Shown piece after piece: positions 1 to 7,290 of a stretch of 12,230 nt of DNA (its first letter is position 1; every line of letters starts with the position of its first letter). Below the pieces are notes generated by a model. The model worked only from the letters and a program-made list of their open reading frames with translations. It had not been told where the DNA came from and did no database searches. The stretch is from NCBI GenBank assembly GCA_030605705.1, contig JAUWHU010000235.1, forward strand, positions 1-12,230, given 5' to 3'. Source of the DNA: Thermoflexia bacterium. Lineage in GTDB: Bacteria; Chloroflexota; Anaerolineae; B4-G1; SLSP01. Position numbers and translations under genes: made by a program.

Positions 1-3
1 ACT

Positions 4-960
4 ATGACCAAACGAAAATCCGCAGTGGTTGCCATTGGCGGCAACTCACTGATCAAGGACAAGCAACACCAGACGGTGCAAGACCAGTACCTGGCCGCGA
101 AGGAAACCGCGCACCACATCGCCGATATGATCGAGCAGGGATGGGATGTCGCCGTCGGGCACGGGAACGGGCCGCAGGTGGGGTTCATCCTCCGCCGTTC
201 CGAGATCGCGGCGAAGGTGGCCGGCATGCACGAGGTGCCTTTGGATGTTTGTGGCGCGGACTCGCAGGGCGCGATCGGTTACGCGCTCCAGCAGAACCTG
301 AACAACGAGTTCTACCACCGGGGCCTCAAGAAGAGCGTCGCCACCATCGTCACGCAGGTGCTGGTAGATAAGGATGATCCGGCCTTCCAGGACCCTGCCA
401 AGCCCATCGGTACTTTCATGGAAGAGGCCGAGGCCAAAGAGCGCGCCGCGAAGGAAGGCTGGGACATCGTGGAGGATTCCGGGCGCGGCTGGCGACGGGT
501 GGTCGCTTCCCCGCTCCCCCAGAAGATCGTGGAGCTGGCGGCCGTGAAGACGCTGCTTGACGCCGGCATCACCACCATCACCGTGGGCGGTGGCGGGATT
601 CCCATCATCGAAGATGAGAACGGCAACTACATGGGCACGGCGGCGGTCATTGATAAGGACTTCGCCTCCTCGTTGTTAGCCCAGGTCATCCAGGCTGACC
701 TGTTCCTGATCTCCACCGCTGTGGAGAAGGTCTACATCAACTTCAACCAGCCTGACCAGAAAGCCATTGACGTGATGACCGTTTCTGAGGCCAAGAAATA
801 CCTGGCAGAAGGCCAATTCGCCAAGGGTAGCATGGAGCCGAAGATCCGCGCCATAATCTGGTACTTAGAAGCCGGCGGGAAAGAGGCCCTCGTCACCGAT
901 CCGGCGCACCTCATGGACGCGCTCAACGGCAAGACCGGCACGCGAATAGTTCCGGATTAG
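4..960 (+). CDS. arcC: Carbamate kinase
   Basis: Predicted cytoplasmic carbamate kinase, which makes ATP and carbamate from carbamoyl phosphate and ADP as the last step of arginine-deiminase-type or ureido-compound catabolism. The 318 residues match the usual family length (about 310). Visible motifs of the amino-acid kinase fold are IGGNSL near residues 11-16, GHGNGPQVG at 52-60, the glycine-rich GGGGIP at 195-200, and GSMEPK ending at Lys280. The ATG at position 4 gives the full conserved N-terminus; its ribosome binding site lies outside the window. Codons are strongly C/G-ending, unlike the cassette that follows. The carbamoyltransferase expected to supply its substrate is not in the window and may lie upstream. 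The family call is firm; which pathway it serves is inference. Confidence 0.95.
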   Translation: MTKRKSAVVAIGGNSLIKDKQHQTVQDQYLAAKETAHHIADMIEQGWDVAVGHGNGPQVGFILRRSEIAAKVAGMHEVPLDVCGADSQGAIGYALQQNLNNEFYHRGLKKSVATIVTQVLVDKDDPAFQDPAKPIGTFMEEAEAKERAAKEGWDIVEDSGRGWRRVVASPLPQKIVELAAVKTLLDAGITTITVGGGGIPIIEDENGNYMGTAAVIDKDFASSLLAQVIQADLFLISTAVEKVYINFNQPDQKAIDVMTVSEAKKYLAEGQFAKGSMEPKIRAIIWYLEAGGKEALVTDPAHLMDALNGKTGTRIVPD

Positions 961-1031
961 TCGGAAGTTTTAGGTTACAAGTTGCAAGTTGGGGAGAGAG
1001 AACATTCAACCTTCAACTTGCAACTTTCAAC
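955..1031. repeat. Left boundary direct repeats of the DUF488/RecQ cassette
   Basis: Two short sequences here recur in the same order at 5928-5967, on the other side of the cassette. The 10-mer gattagtcgg at 955-964, which includes the carbamate kinase stop codon, is identical to 5928-5937. The 17-mer at 1015-1031 matches 5951-5967 at 16 of 17 positions. The distance between the two parts differs on the two sides, so the copies are not a simple clean duplication. Confidence 0.55.
964..1031. repeat. Heptad-period inverted repeat (copy 1)
   Basis: The arms 974-991 and 1014-1031 pair at 16 of 18 positions around a 22-nt loop. The right side, 1003-1030, is four consecutive 7-base units of the form CNTNCAA (cattcaa first, ctttcaa last). 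The left arm carries the complementary unit, seen twice as caagttg at 978-991. It fills the gap between carbamate kinase and the first DUF488 gene. It has no T-run that would make it a classical terminator. Confidence 0.8.
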
Positions 1032-1061
1032 ACTTGCGGGGGTCTAGCAAATATTTTGCGC

Positions 1062-1580
1062 ATGATACAGAAAGATATTCAAGAATTACAACCGCTGGTT
1101 TACACGATTGGGCATAGTAATCATACCACGCAAACTTTTATAGATTTGTTGCGGAAGTTTGCCGTCGATGCCGTTGTAGATGTGCGCAGCCAGCCTTATA
1201 GCCAATGGGCATCACAGTTCAACCGCGAGTTATTGCACGATGATTTGCACCAGGCCCAAATTCGCTATGAATTCATGGGGAACGTACTGGGGGGACGTCC
1301 TAGCGACCCCGCGTTGTATGATCCAGGCAAAGAGCGCCCGAACTACCGGCGCGTGGAGCATACCACCGCATATCAGACCGGGATTGATCGCTTGCTAACG
1401 CTGGCGCAACATGTCACTGTTGCGGTGATGTGCGGTGAGGGCGATCACCGGCAATGCCACCGCCATTTGCTCATTACCCAGACGTTGCTGGCGCGTGGGG
1501 CGCAGGTACGTCACATCCAGCCCGATGGCACCACTGTCGAAGGCTTGGTAGAAGCGGAACAGCTCTCACTTTTCGGATAA
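1062..1580 (+). CDS. DUF488 family protein, first copy
   Basis: A 172-residue DUF488 protein of unknown biochemical function. The family signature is clear: YTIGHS at residues 14-19, VVDVRSQP at 38-45, and the C-terminal block around Cys124 and Cys132 (MCGEGDHRQCHRHL), where the Cys-His-Arg cluster is the most conserved part. No signal peptide or membrane segment is seen, so it should be cytoplasmic. The ATG at 1062 was chosen; an in-frame TTG at 1056 is possible. Neither has a good ribosome binding site (a G-run lies at 1037-1042, too far from the ATG). It is the first gene of the cassette, 21 nt before a second DUF488 gene. DUF488 genes often sit beside nucleic-acid-related genes, so a nucleic-acid role is plausible but not shown by this sequence. 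Confidence 0.85.
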   Translation: MIQKDIQELQPLVYTIGHSNHTTQTFIDLLRKFAVDAVVDVRSQPYSQWASQFNRELLHDDLHQAQIRYEFMGNVLGGRPSDPALYDPGKERPNYRRVEHTTAYQTGIDRLLTLAQHVTVAVMCGEGDHRQCHRHLLITQTLLARGAQVRHIQPDGTTVEGLVEAEQLSLFG

Positions 1581-1601
1581 ACTATTGAAGTTGAGGGGGG
1601 C

Positions 1602-2048
1602 GTGAAGACCAAGACTCTTTACACGATTGGTTATCAGCGCAAGTCACTGGAAACATTTATCACGCAGCTGCGCCATGCAGGTGTAGATGCCGTGATTGAT
1701 ATTCGCTTGCGAAACACGTCACATCTGGCTGGCTATACCAAACGTGAGACTTTAAATTTTCTGTTGCGTGAGGGTTTTAGCATCGCGTATGGACACTACC
1801 CCGAGCTAGCGCCCACGCCGGAGATTCTGGATACCTATAAGGAAAACGGTGACTGGGCGGCCTACGAAACGCAATTCGTTCCCCTTTTAGATGCGCGGTG
1901 CGCTGTAGAGGTCGGCCGGGATATTCTCCGCCGCTATCATGCGCCGTGCTTGCTATGCGCCGAACCCACCCCAGGGCAGTGCCATCGCCGGCTGGTTGCT
2001 GAGTATTGGGCGCAACATCTGCCCAATTTGGATATAGTTCATTTATAG
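1602..2048 (+). CDS. DUF488 family protein, second copy
   Basis: A 148-residue DUF488 protein, paralogous to the gene just upstream but clearly diverged. It has YTIGYQRKS at residues 7-15, DIRLRNTSHLAGYTK from 33, PELAP in mid-protein and LLCAEPTPGQCHRR around Cys119 and Cys127. The DIRLRNTS form belongs to a different DUF488 subgroup from the VDVRSQP form of the first copy, so the pair is probably two specialised subunits and not a recent duplication. GTG at 1602 is the start: tgagg at 1592-1596 lies 5 nt before it and the YTIG block follows as in the first copy. It ends 11 nt before the next gene. Function is unknown; a cytoplasmic partner in the same complex or pathway is the natural inference. 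Confidence 0.85.
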   Translation: MKTKTLYTIGYQRKSLETFITQLRHAGVDAVIDIRLRNTSHLAGYTKRETLNFLLREGFSIAYGHYPELAPTPEILDTYKENGDWAAYETQFVPLLDARCAVEVGRDILRRYHAPCLLCAEPTPGQCHRRLVAEYWAQHLPNLDIVHL

Positions 2049-2059
2049 AGGGTGGCGCT

Positions 2060-2791
2060 ATGCCGGCGCAAGAGGTACTTATCTTGGCGTTGACCAAAAT
2101 GAAGAGCGGCATTTGCACCGCTGGTTTTACCGCCGAGCGCGCACCTGTCACGGGATTGCGTTGGGTGCGTCCAACGCGAGAGTTCGGTACCGTGTTGCCA
2201 GAGGACATGATGGATACTGAGGGTCGCTTGGTCCAATGTGGAGACGTTGTTACGTTACGCTTAGTTGCACCGCGCCCTGATCCGCCGCACGTTGAGGATT
2301 GGGTGACCGACTTTATCCACCACCGCCCATGTTGGTTGCGGCGCTTGGAGGGTGAAAAACGCGCTTCTTTCTTCGCTGAGCATCTTGATCAAGCTCCGGA
2401 GCACGTGCTGATTGATCATACTCGCTCCCTATGTCTGGTCCAACCGGAGCAGGTTTGGGCTTACTTTTCATTTGACAAGTATTCGGGTAAGTATCAAACG
2501 CGGATGCGTTTCACCTTGCCTGGCGAGGTGCAATGTTCGCGGGCTATGCAGCCGCGTGGCGTGACCGTGACCGATTTGAAATGGCGCGCGCTGGGCCGGC
2601 AATGGTTGGCGCAACAGCAAAGCGCGGTATTGGATTTGGAGCATGACACACTCTTGCAGCATTTGAATGCCGAAGCGCTCTATTTAACCGTCGGGTTGAG
2701 CCGCCAGTGGCAAGGCGAATATTGGCCCTTAGTTCATGCGGTGCATGTGATCCCTGACTACGCTGCAACCATAGACCTGGAAGCCTTATGA
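2060..2791 (+). CDS. Probable dual OB-fold domain protein
   Basis: A 243-residue soluble protein. The N-terminal block (LILALTKMKSGICTAG at residues 7-22, then GLRWVRPT at 32-39) and the C-terminal block (YLTVGLSRQWQGEYWPLV from residue 208) resemble what I recall of dual OB-domain proteins: a short strand-rich start with a Cys, a WIRP-like motif, and a final LSL-x-F/W-x-G-x-Y-x-LV strand pair. OB folds usually bind single-stranded nucleic acid or act as docking surfaces, so substrate recognition for the adjacent helicase is a reasonable inference. ATG 2060 is preferred over an upstream in-frame start at 2006 because gagggtgg sits just before it and the longer form overlaps the previous gene. 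Its stop overlaps the helicase start by 4 nt (ATGA), implying translational coupling. Confidence 0.7.
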   Translation: MPAQEVLILALTKMKSGICTAGFTAERAPVTGLRWVRPTREFGTVLPEDMMDTEGRLVQCGDVVTLRLVAPRPDPPHVEDWVTDFIHHRPCWLRRLEGEKRASFFAEHLDQAPEHVLIDHTRSLCLVQPEQVWAYFSFDKYSGKYQTRMRFTLPGEVQCSRAMQPRGVTVTDLKWRALGRQWLAQQQSAVLDLEHDTLLQHLNAEALYLTVGLSRQWQGEYWPLVHAVHVIPDYAATIDLEAL

Positions 2792-5700
2792 CGCACGCTA
2801 TCCTGGATGAAATCGGTCTCTCCCTGGTGCAAGTCAGCGAACTCAGTGGCAATGATCGTAGCCGCTTACTGAACTTTCTCCTGCGTTGGGAGCATACTGA
2901 AGCGTTGCATGCCTGCCTCGATGTACTTATCCCCCGCAATCCCACGTTGGTTTCGTTATCGGATTTGCGCGTTAAGGCGTTCTTAGCAGAGGATCGCTGC
3001 GACGAAGCGTTGTCGTTGATGCAGGCGCGCCTTACGCAAAGAACGTCGATGACTGCGCGAAGCCTATTAGCGCGCATTTATATGGCGCGGCAGAATATAT
3101 CGGCAGCGCTAAAAATCGCACAATCCCTCGTCGCTGAAAAGCCAGAAAGTATAACGGCCTGGCGCTCATTGGCTGAAATCGAATTGGCGCAAGGCAATGT
3201 CAATGCTGCGTTGCAAGCGTACCAACAAGTTCAAGCCTTGCGGCCAGGCGGCCGTAGTTATTTATTGGGCATGATGAGCATCTATGAAGCGCGCGACGAC
3301 CTGGTCACGGCTAGTGGTTACGCGGTGCGCCTGCTGCGCACGGCAGAGGAGGGAATGCCTCTACCTGTTAGCTATCTACGTCGTTTGCGCGAATACTTTC
3401 AGGTCAGCAGCGAGACTACCCGCGTTGCTGATCTGGACACGCAGCTACAGAGCTTATACACGGAAGAGCTCGCGGTGTTGCGCAACCGCTTAGCCGGGAC
3501 AGGACCTGTTTCACACAGGCCAGTTTCGGAAATTGCGCCAGTGACCCAACAGCCCGCCGAGTTTCTGCCCACATTTGACCAGGTCCCTGTATCTTCACTG
3601 GAGCGCCAGCGCATCACGGCGGCCGTGCAGCAGTTATTCGGCTTCACCGAACTTCTGCCCGGTCAGACAGAGACAATGGCCTGTGTCTTGCGGGGCGAGG
3701 ATGTGCTGACGATTTTACCCACAGGCGGCGGCAAATCGCTGTGCTATCAACTTCCTGCATTGTTGGCGGAAAAGGGGGCAACACTCGTTATTTCACCGCT
3801 GATTGCCTTAATGAAAGATCAACTGGATTCGCTGCCGAAGAAACTGCGTTCCCGTGCGACAACAATTAACAGCAGTTTGGGGGGCGACGAGCTGCGCCAG
3901 CGTTTAGACCAGGCCACCGAAGGTGTGTATCGCTTGCTCTACGCTGCGCCGGAGCGTTTGCGGCAACCTGCCTTTTTGCACGCCATGCGCCGCGCGGGTC
4001 TCAACTATCTCGTCGTAGATGAAGCCCATTGCGTCAGCGGGTGGGGCCACGATTTTCGACCCGACTATCTTGCGCTGGGCAAAGCGCGCGCCGCCCTGGG
4101 CAATCCGCAGCTCCTGGCGATGACAGCCACAGCCCCACCGCGCGTGCGGAAGGACATCATTCAACATCTGAGTGATCACACAACTGAGTCCCCCTCGAAT
4201 GTGCGGGTGGTGGCCGGAGACATAACGCGCCTCAATTTACAGCTAGAGGTCTTTCATGCCCGTAACTCCGATGCCAAATTGCAACGATTTTTGGCCTTTT
4301 GTCGGGCTGAAAACGGCAGTGGTATCGTTTACGCGGGCACCCGTGCTCGCTGTGAGGTGTTGGCGGCGTTGCTCCGGCGCTACGATATTCCCGCTGCTCA
4401 CTATCACGCCGGTATTCAAAACCGGGATGCTGTGCAAGACGCTTTTATGTCTGGCCGTGTGCGCGTTATCGTCGCCACCGTCGCCTTTGGAATGGGGATT
4501 GACAAGCCTGATATTCGTTTTATCGTGCATTTTGTCCCGCCGTCCTCATTGGAAGCCTATTATCAGGAAGCCGGGCGCGCCGGGCGTGATGGTCTGCCCG
4601 CGCGTTGTTTGCTGATGTACGCCTCTTCGGATCGCGCGACGCTGACGCGCAGGTTGCATCGCGATGCATTGCCCGTCGAATTCCTGCGCGCGGTCTATGC
4701 CACCGTTCAGAAGCGGCTGCGAAGCGCCAAATGGGGGCGTGTGGCGATGGGCGATCTGGAGCGCGATCTCCAGACCGCTGATGTAAAGATTCGCGTGGCT
4801 CTAAGTTTGTTGGAAGAAGCGGCTTTGATCCGCCGTGGCCCAGATGTGCCTAGAGCGGCCCAGATTTGTCTTTCCATTGATATGGACGTGCGCCATGCTC
4901 AAGATGCCGAACTGGCGGTTTTTTGTGAGGTCGCGCGCTTGCGTCCAGGGCAATGGTTGACGCTGGATTTGGCCGGTGTGGCACGCGACGCCAGCTTATC
5001 GCCGTACACAATCGAGTCACGATTGCTCGAATGGGCCGATAAGGGCTGGATAGGGTGCCGTTTCTCTGGCCGAGACTTGCTCTTGGAGTTGTTGCCGCCG
5101 CCACAAGACGCGCCCGCGCGCGTGGATACCTTGTTGGAACGTCACGAAACGGTCGCCGCGCAGCGGATAGATGAGATCACGGCTTATGCGCGCACAAGTC
5201 GCTGCCGCCACGGCTATCTAAACGCCTATCTGGGTGGGCGCGCCATTGAACATTGCACGGCTTGTGACAATTGTATAGAGATCGCTGTTTCTGACGCTGA
5301 TGATTTACCGGACACCCGAGCGCAGATGTTGTCCATTTTGCGTTGCATGGCTGCTGCGCCGTGGAGCTGGGGACGCGCCAGTCTCGTGCATATCTTGTGC
5401 GCCGATCAGCAAGCACCGGAGCGTGCCCGTTCGCATAAAGGCTTTGGGGCCTTGGGCTTTCGCTCACAGACTGCCATTGAGCATTTGCTCAAGCGACTGG
5501 AACACGCGGAGTTAGTGCAACCACGTGAGCTGGAACATGGTGGCGTCGTGCTTGATCTTACGGCAAAGGGTCGTGCTGCGCTACAAAATCCGTCTTCACT
5601 CAATCCAACCATCGAATCTATGACTGTCAAACCGGCAAACCGTGAAGCGGTGGGCGATGTAGATGCTGCTTTGCTTGAGAAACTCCGTGCGTGGAGGCTT

Positions 5701-5889
5701 GAAGAAGCGCGTACACAAGCGGTAGCGCCTTTCATGATCTTTCACAATAATCACCTACGCGCCATCGCCGCCGCGCAACCCAAGACCCTAGAAGCCCTGA
5801 GCGTCGTCCGAGGCATCGGCCCCAAGCGACAGGAACGCTACGGTGAGCAACTTCTTCAGATCATTGAACAACATACATCAGGTGAGTGA
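2788..5889 (+). CDS. RecQ-family DNA helicase with TPR-like N-terminal extension
   Basis: A 1033-residue ATP-dependent 3'-5' DNA helicase of the RecQ family (E. coli RecQ is about 610). Order of parts: helical repeats at about 50-215, the clearest TPR being 122-155; a linker; then the helicase core from about 278, with TGGGKS at 312-317, DEAH at 411-414, TAT at 446-448 and QEAGRAGRD at 593-601. A stretch of about 150 residues (roughly 620-785) that looks winged-helix-like follows. The zinc cysteines are 806, 823, 826 and 829, with the same spacing as C380/397/400/403 of E. coli RecQ but about 155 residues further from motif VI. An RQC-like winged helix (about 840-935) and an HRDC domain (about 958-1028) end the protein. 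All catalytic motifs are intact. Because of the extension and the cassette context this is probably not the housekeeping recQ, so no symbol is given. Confidence 0.93.
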   Translation: MTHAILDEIGLSLVQVSELSGNDRSRLLNFLLRWEHTEALHACLDVLIPRNPTLVSLSDLRVKAFLAEDRCDEALSLMQARLTQRTSMTARSLLARIYMARQNISAALKIAQSLVAEKPESITAWRSLAEIELAQGNVNAALQAYQQVQALRPGGRSYLLGMMSIYEARDDLVTASGYAVRLLRTAEEGMPLPVSYLRRLREYFQVSSETTRVADLDTQLQSLYTEELAVLRNRLAGTGPVSHRPVSEIAPVTQQPAEFLPTFDQVPVSSLERQRITAAVQQLFGFTELLPGQTETMACVLRGEDVLTILPTGGGKSLCYQLPALLAEKGATLVISPLIALMKDQLDSLPKKLRSRATTINSSLGGDELRQRLDQATEGVYRLLYAAPERLRQPAFLHAMRRAGLNYLVVDEAHCVSGWGHDFRPDYLALGKARAALGNPQLLAMTATAPPRVRKDIIQHLSDHTTESPSNVRVVAGDITRLNLQLEVFHARNSDAKLQRFLAFCRAENGSGIVYAGTRARCEVLAALLRRYDIPAAHYHAGIQNRDAVQDAFMSGRVRVIVATVAFGMGIDKPDIRFIVHFVPPSSLEAYYQEAGRAGRDGLPARCLLMYASSDRATLTRRLHRDALPVEFLRAVYATVQKRLRSAKWGRVAMGDLERDLQTADVKIRVALSLLEEAALIRRGPDVPRAAQICLSIDMDVRHAQDAELAVFCEVARLRPGQWLTLDLAGVARDASLSPYTIESRLLEWADKGWIGCRFSGRDLLLELLPPPQDAPARVDTLLERHETVAAQRIDEITAYARTSRCRHGYLNAYLGGRAIEHCTACDNCIEIAVSDADDLPDTRAQMLSILRCMAAAPWSWGRASLVHILCADQQAPERARSHKGFGALGFRSQTAIEHLLKRLEHAELVQPRELEHGGVVLDLTAKGRAALQNPSSLNPTIESMTVKPANREAVGDVDAALLEKLRAWRLEEARTQAVAPFMIFHNNHLRAIAAAQPKTLEALSVVRGIGPKRQERYGEQLLQIIEQHTSGE

Positions 5890-5927
5890 ACTTTTACTTC
5901 AACGGAGAGCTCGCAGGAGCGATAAAA

Positions 5928-5967
5928 GATTAGTCGGTCAGCCAACTTGTAACTTGTAACTTTCAAC
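5928..5967. repeat. Right boundary direct repeats of the DUF488/RecQ cassette
   Basis: Right-hand partner of the sequence at 955-1031: gattagtcgg at 5928-5937 is identical to 955-964, and 5951-5967 matches 1015-1031 except at one base. The stretch 5901-5937 also keeps aacgg and gcgata in the same order as the last ~35 bases of the carbamate kinase gene, which may be a decayed copy of that gene end. That last part is weak. Confidence 0.5.
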
Positions 5968-5971
5968 TATT
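5944..5971. repeat. Heptad tandem repeat (copy 2)
   Basis: Four consecutive 7-base units beginning with aact or aactt (aacttgt occurs twice at 5944-5957). They use the same word family as copy 1 but without its complementary left arm. The array lies between recQ and threonine synthase and ends 17 nt before the threonine synthase ATG. Confidence 0.75.
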
Positions 5972-5988
5972 TAACATACGAGGTGAAT

Positions 5989-7290
5989 ATGGACCATGTT
6001 ACTGGACTAAAATGCACCATCTGCGGCAAGACCTACGGCGTGGACGAGATCGCCTACGTCTGCCCAGAGCACGGTGACGATGGCATCGTGGATGTGCAGT
6101 ACGATTACGATCTCATCAAGTCCCGTATCAGCCGGGAGAGTCTGGCCCAAATCCCCCTTGCAGGGGGGGCCAGGGGGGGCATCTGGCGGTACAAGCCGCT
6201 GCTGCCGGTAGAACCGGATTCAGTGACGCCGCCGCTGCATGTGGGCGGGACGCCGCTTTACGCTGCGCCGCGCCTGGCCGGGCGACTGGGCCTCAAGCAT
6301 GTCTGGGTCAAGGACGACGGCGTCAACCCGACCGCCTCGTTCAAGGATCGCGCGTCGGCGGTCGCCGTTGTCAAAGCGCGAGAGGCCGGCGCGGAGATCA
6401 TCACCACCGCCAGCACCGGCAATGCGGCGGCGGCCTTAGCCGGGCTGGCGGCCAGCGTGGGACTGCCCGCCGTCATCTTCGTGCCCAAATCCGCCCCGCC
6501 GGCCAAGATCGCCCAGCACCTCATCTACGGCGCGCGGGTGATGTTGGTGGATGGCAGCTACGATGACGCCTTTGAACTGACGCTCAAAGTCGCCAAGGAG
6601 TTCGGCTGGTACAACCGCAACACCGCTTACAATCCGTACATGAGCGAGGGCAAGAAGACTGCCGCGTTCGAGATCTGCGAGCAGTTGACCCTCTCCCTCA
6701 GTCCCTCTCCCTACAAGGGGGAGGGAAGGTGGATCGCGCCGGAGCGCATCTTCGTCCCCGTGGGCGATGGCTGCATCATCGGCGGTATCCACAAGGGACT
6801 CAAGGACTTGCTGGCCCTGGGCTGGATTGACACTATGCCCAAGATCATGGGCGTGCAGGCAGAGGGTTCCTCGCCGCTGGTGGACGCTTTCGAGCGTGGC
6901 TTGCAGGGCTGGGAGATGCAGCCCATCGCCGCGCACTCCATCGCCGACAGCATCGTCGCCGGGTTGCCCCGCGACCGCAACAAGGCGCTGGCAGCGGCCC
7001 GCGAGACGGGCGGCGCTTACCTTGCCGTGAGCGACCAGGAGATCCTGGACGCGATCCCCGTCATCGCCCGCAACACCGGCGTCTTCTCCGAGCCGGCAGC
7101 AGCGGCAGCCTACGCCGGGCTGGTCAAGGCCGTGGAGAAAGGGCTGGTTGCTCCTGACGAGCGCGTCGTGCTGCTACTCACCGGCTCCGGTCTCAAGGAC
7201 ATCGCCAACGCGATGAAGACCGTGCCGGAACCGCCGGTGGTCGCGCCGACGTTGGAAGCGGTCAGGGCAGTCATGCGTCAAACGTCATAA
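5989..7290 (+). CDS. thrC: Threonine synthase (PLP, zinc-ribbon type) with in-frame repeat insertions
   Basis: A 433-residue fold-type II PLP enzyme, predicted to convert O-phosphohomoserine to threonine in the cytoplasm. An N-terminal zinc ribbon has Cys9, Cys12, Cys25 and probably His28. The PLP lysine is Lys119 in NPTASFKDR, and a TASTGNAAAA loop follows. ATG 5989 is preferred to GTG 5983 because the GTG lies in the gaggtg ribosome binding site. Two segments do not look like threonine synthase: residues 55-64 (IPLAGGARGG) and 234-247 (TLSLSPSPYKGEGR). Both are encoded by G/C-rich palindromic repeats and both keep the frame. The last residues and the stop codon lie in a heptad repeat. The catalytic parts look intact, so the enzyme is probably active. 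A related activity in carbamoyl-compound or amino-acid catabolism cannot be excluded from sequence alone. Confidence 0.88.
   Translation: MDHVTGLKCTICGKTYGVDEIAYVCPEHGDDGIVDVQYDYDLIKSRISRESLAQIPLAGGARGGIWRYKPLLPVEPDSVTPPLHVGGTPLYAAPRLAGRLGLKHVWVKDDGVNPTASFKDRASAVAVVKAREAGAEIITTASTGNAAAALAGLAASVGLPAVIFVPKSAPPAKIAQHLIYGARVMLVDGSYDDAFELTLKVAKEFGWYNRNTAYNPYMSEGKKTAAFEICEQLTLSLSPSPYKGEGRWIAPERIFVPVGDGCIIGGIHKGLKDLLALGWIDTMPKIMGVQAEGSSPLVDAFERGLQGWEMQPIAAHSIADSIVAGLPRDRNKALAAARETGGAYLAVSDQEILDAIPVIARNTGVFSEPAAAAAYAGLVKAVEKGLVAPDERVVLLLTGSGLKDIANAMKTVPEPPVVAPTLEAVRAVMRQTS
6151..6182. repeat. G/C-run palindromic element inside thrC
   Basis: Five C at 6153-6157 pair with five G at 6163-6167 around ttgca, followed by a second G-run block at 6173-6179. 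It encodes residues 55-64 of the threonine synthase in frame, between the N-terminal region and the WRYKPLLP segment. The pattern resembles small dispersed palindromes common between genes in many environmental bacteria. Confidence 0.6.
6688..6729. repeat. Palindromic element inside thrC (ccctctccc type)
   Basis: A 10-bp stem (6702-6711 with 6717-6726, one G-U pair) around a 5-nt loop, preceded by a further ccctctccct stretch at 6690-6699. The 42-bp element encodes residues 234-247 (LSLSPSPYKGEG core) in frame. That peptide is a familiar translated form of a widespread intergenic palindrome and has no place in the threonine synthase family. Confidence 0.7.

Noticed and set aside
964..1031. 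CRISPR-like array
   Set aside because: Units are only 7 bases, with no spacers and no cas genes.
1047..1059. Small gcaaa/tttgc dyad just before the first DUF488 start
   Set aside because: Five base pairs with a 3-nt loop in A+T-rich sequence is easily chance.
2544..3077. A 177-codon - strand frame over the OB protein / recQ junction
   Set aside because: It crosses two overlapping + strand genes with clear family identity and its translation shows no recognisable feature.
5891..5928. Weak stem (cttttA/taaaag ends, small gctc/gagc core) after recQ as a terminator
   Set aside because: The outer and inner stems are only 6 and 4 bp with no following T-run; too weak to call.
6436..6936. A 166-codon - strand frame inside threonine synthase
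   Set aside because: It reads through the PLP enzyme coding sequence and the palindromic insert; composition is typical of an antisense shadow.
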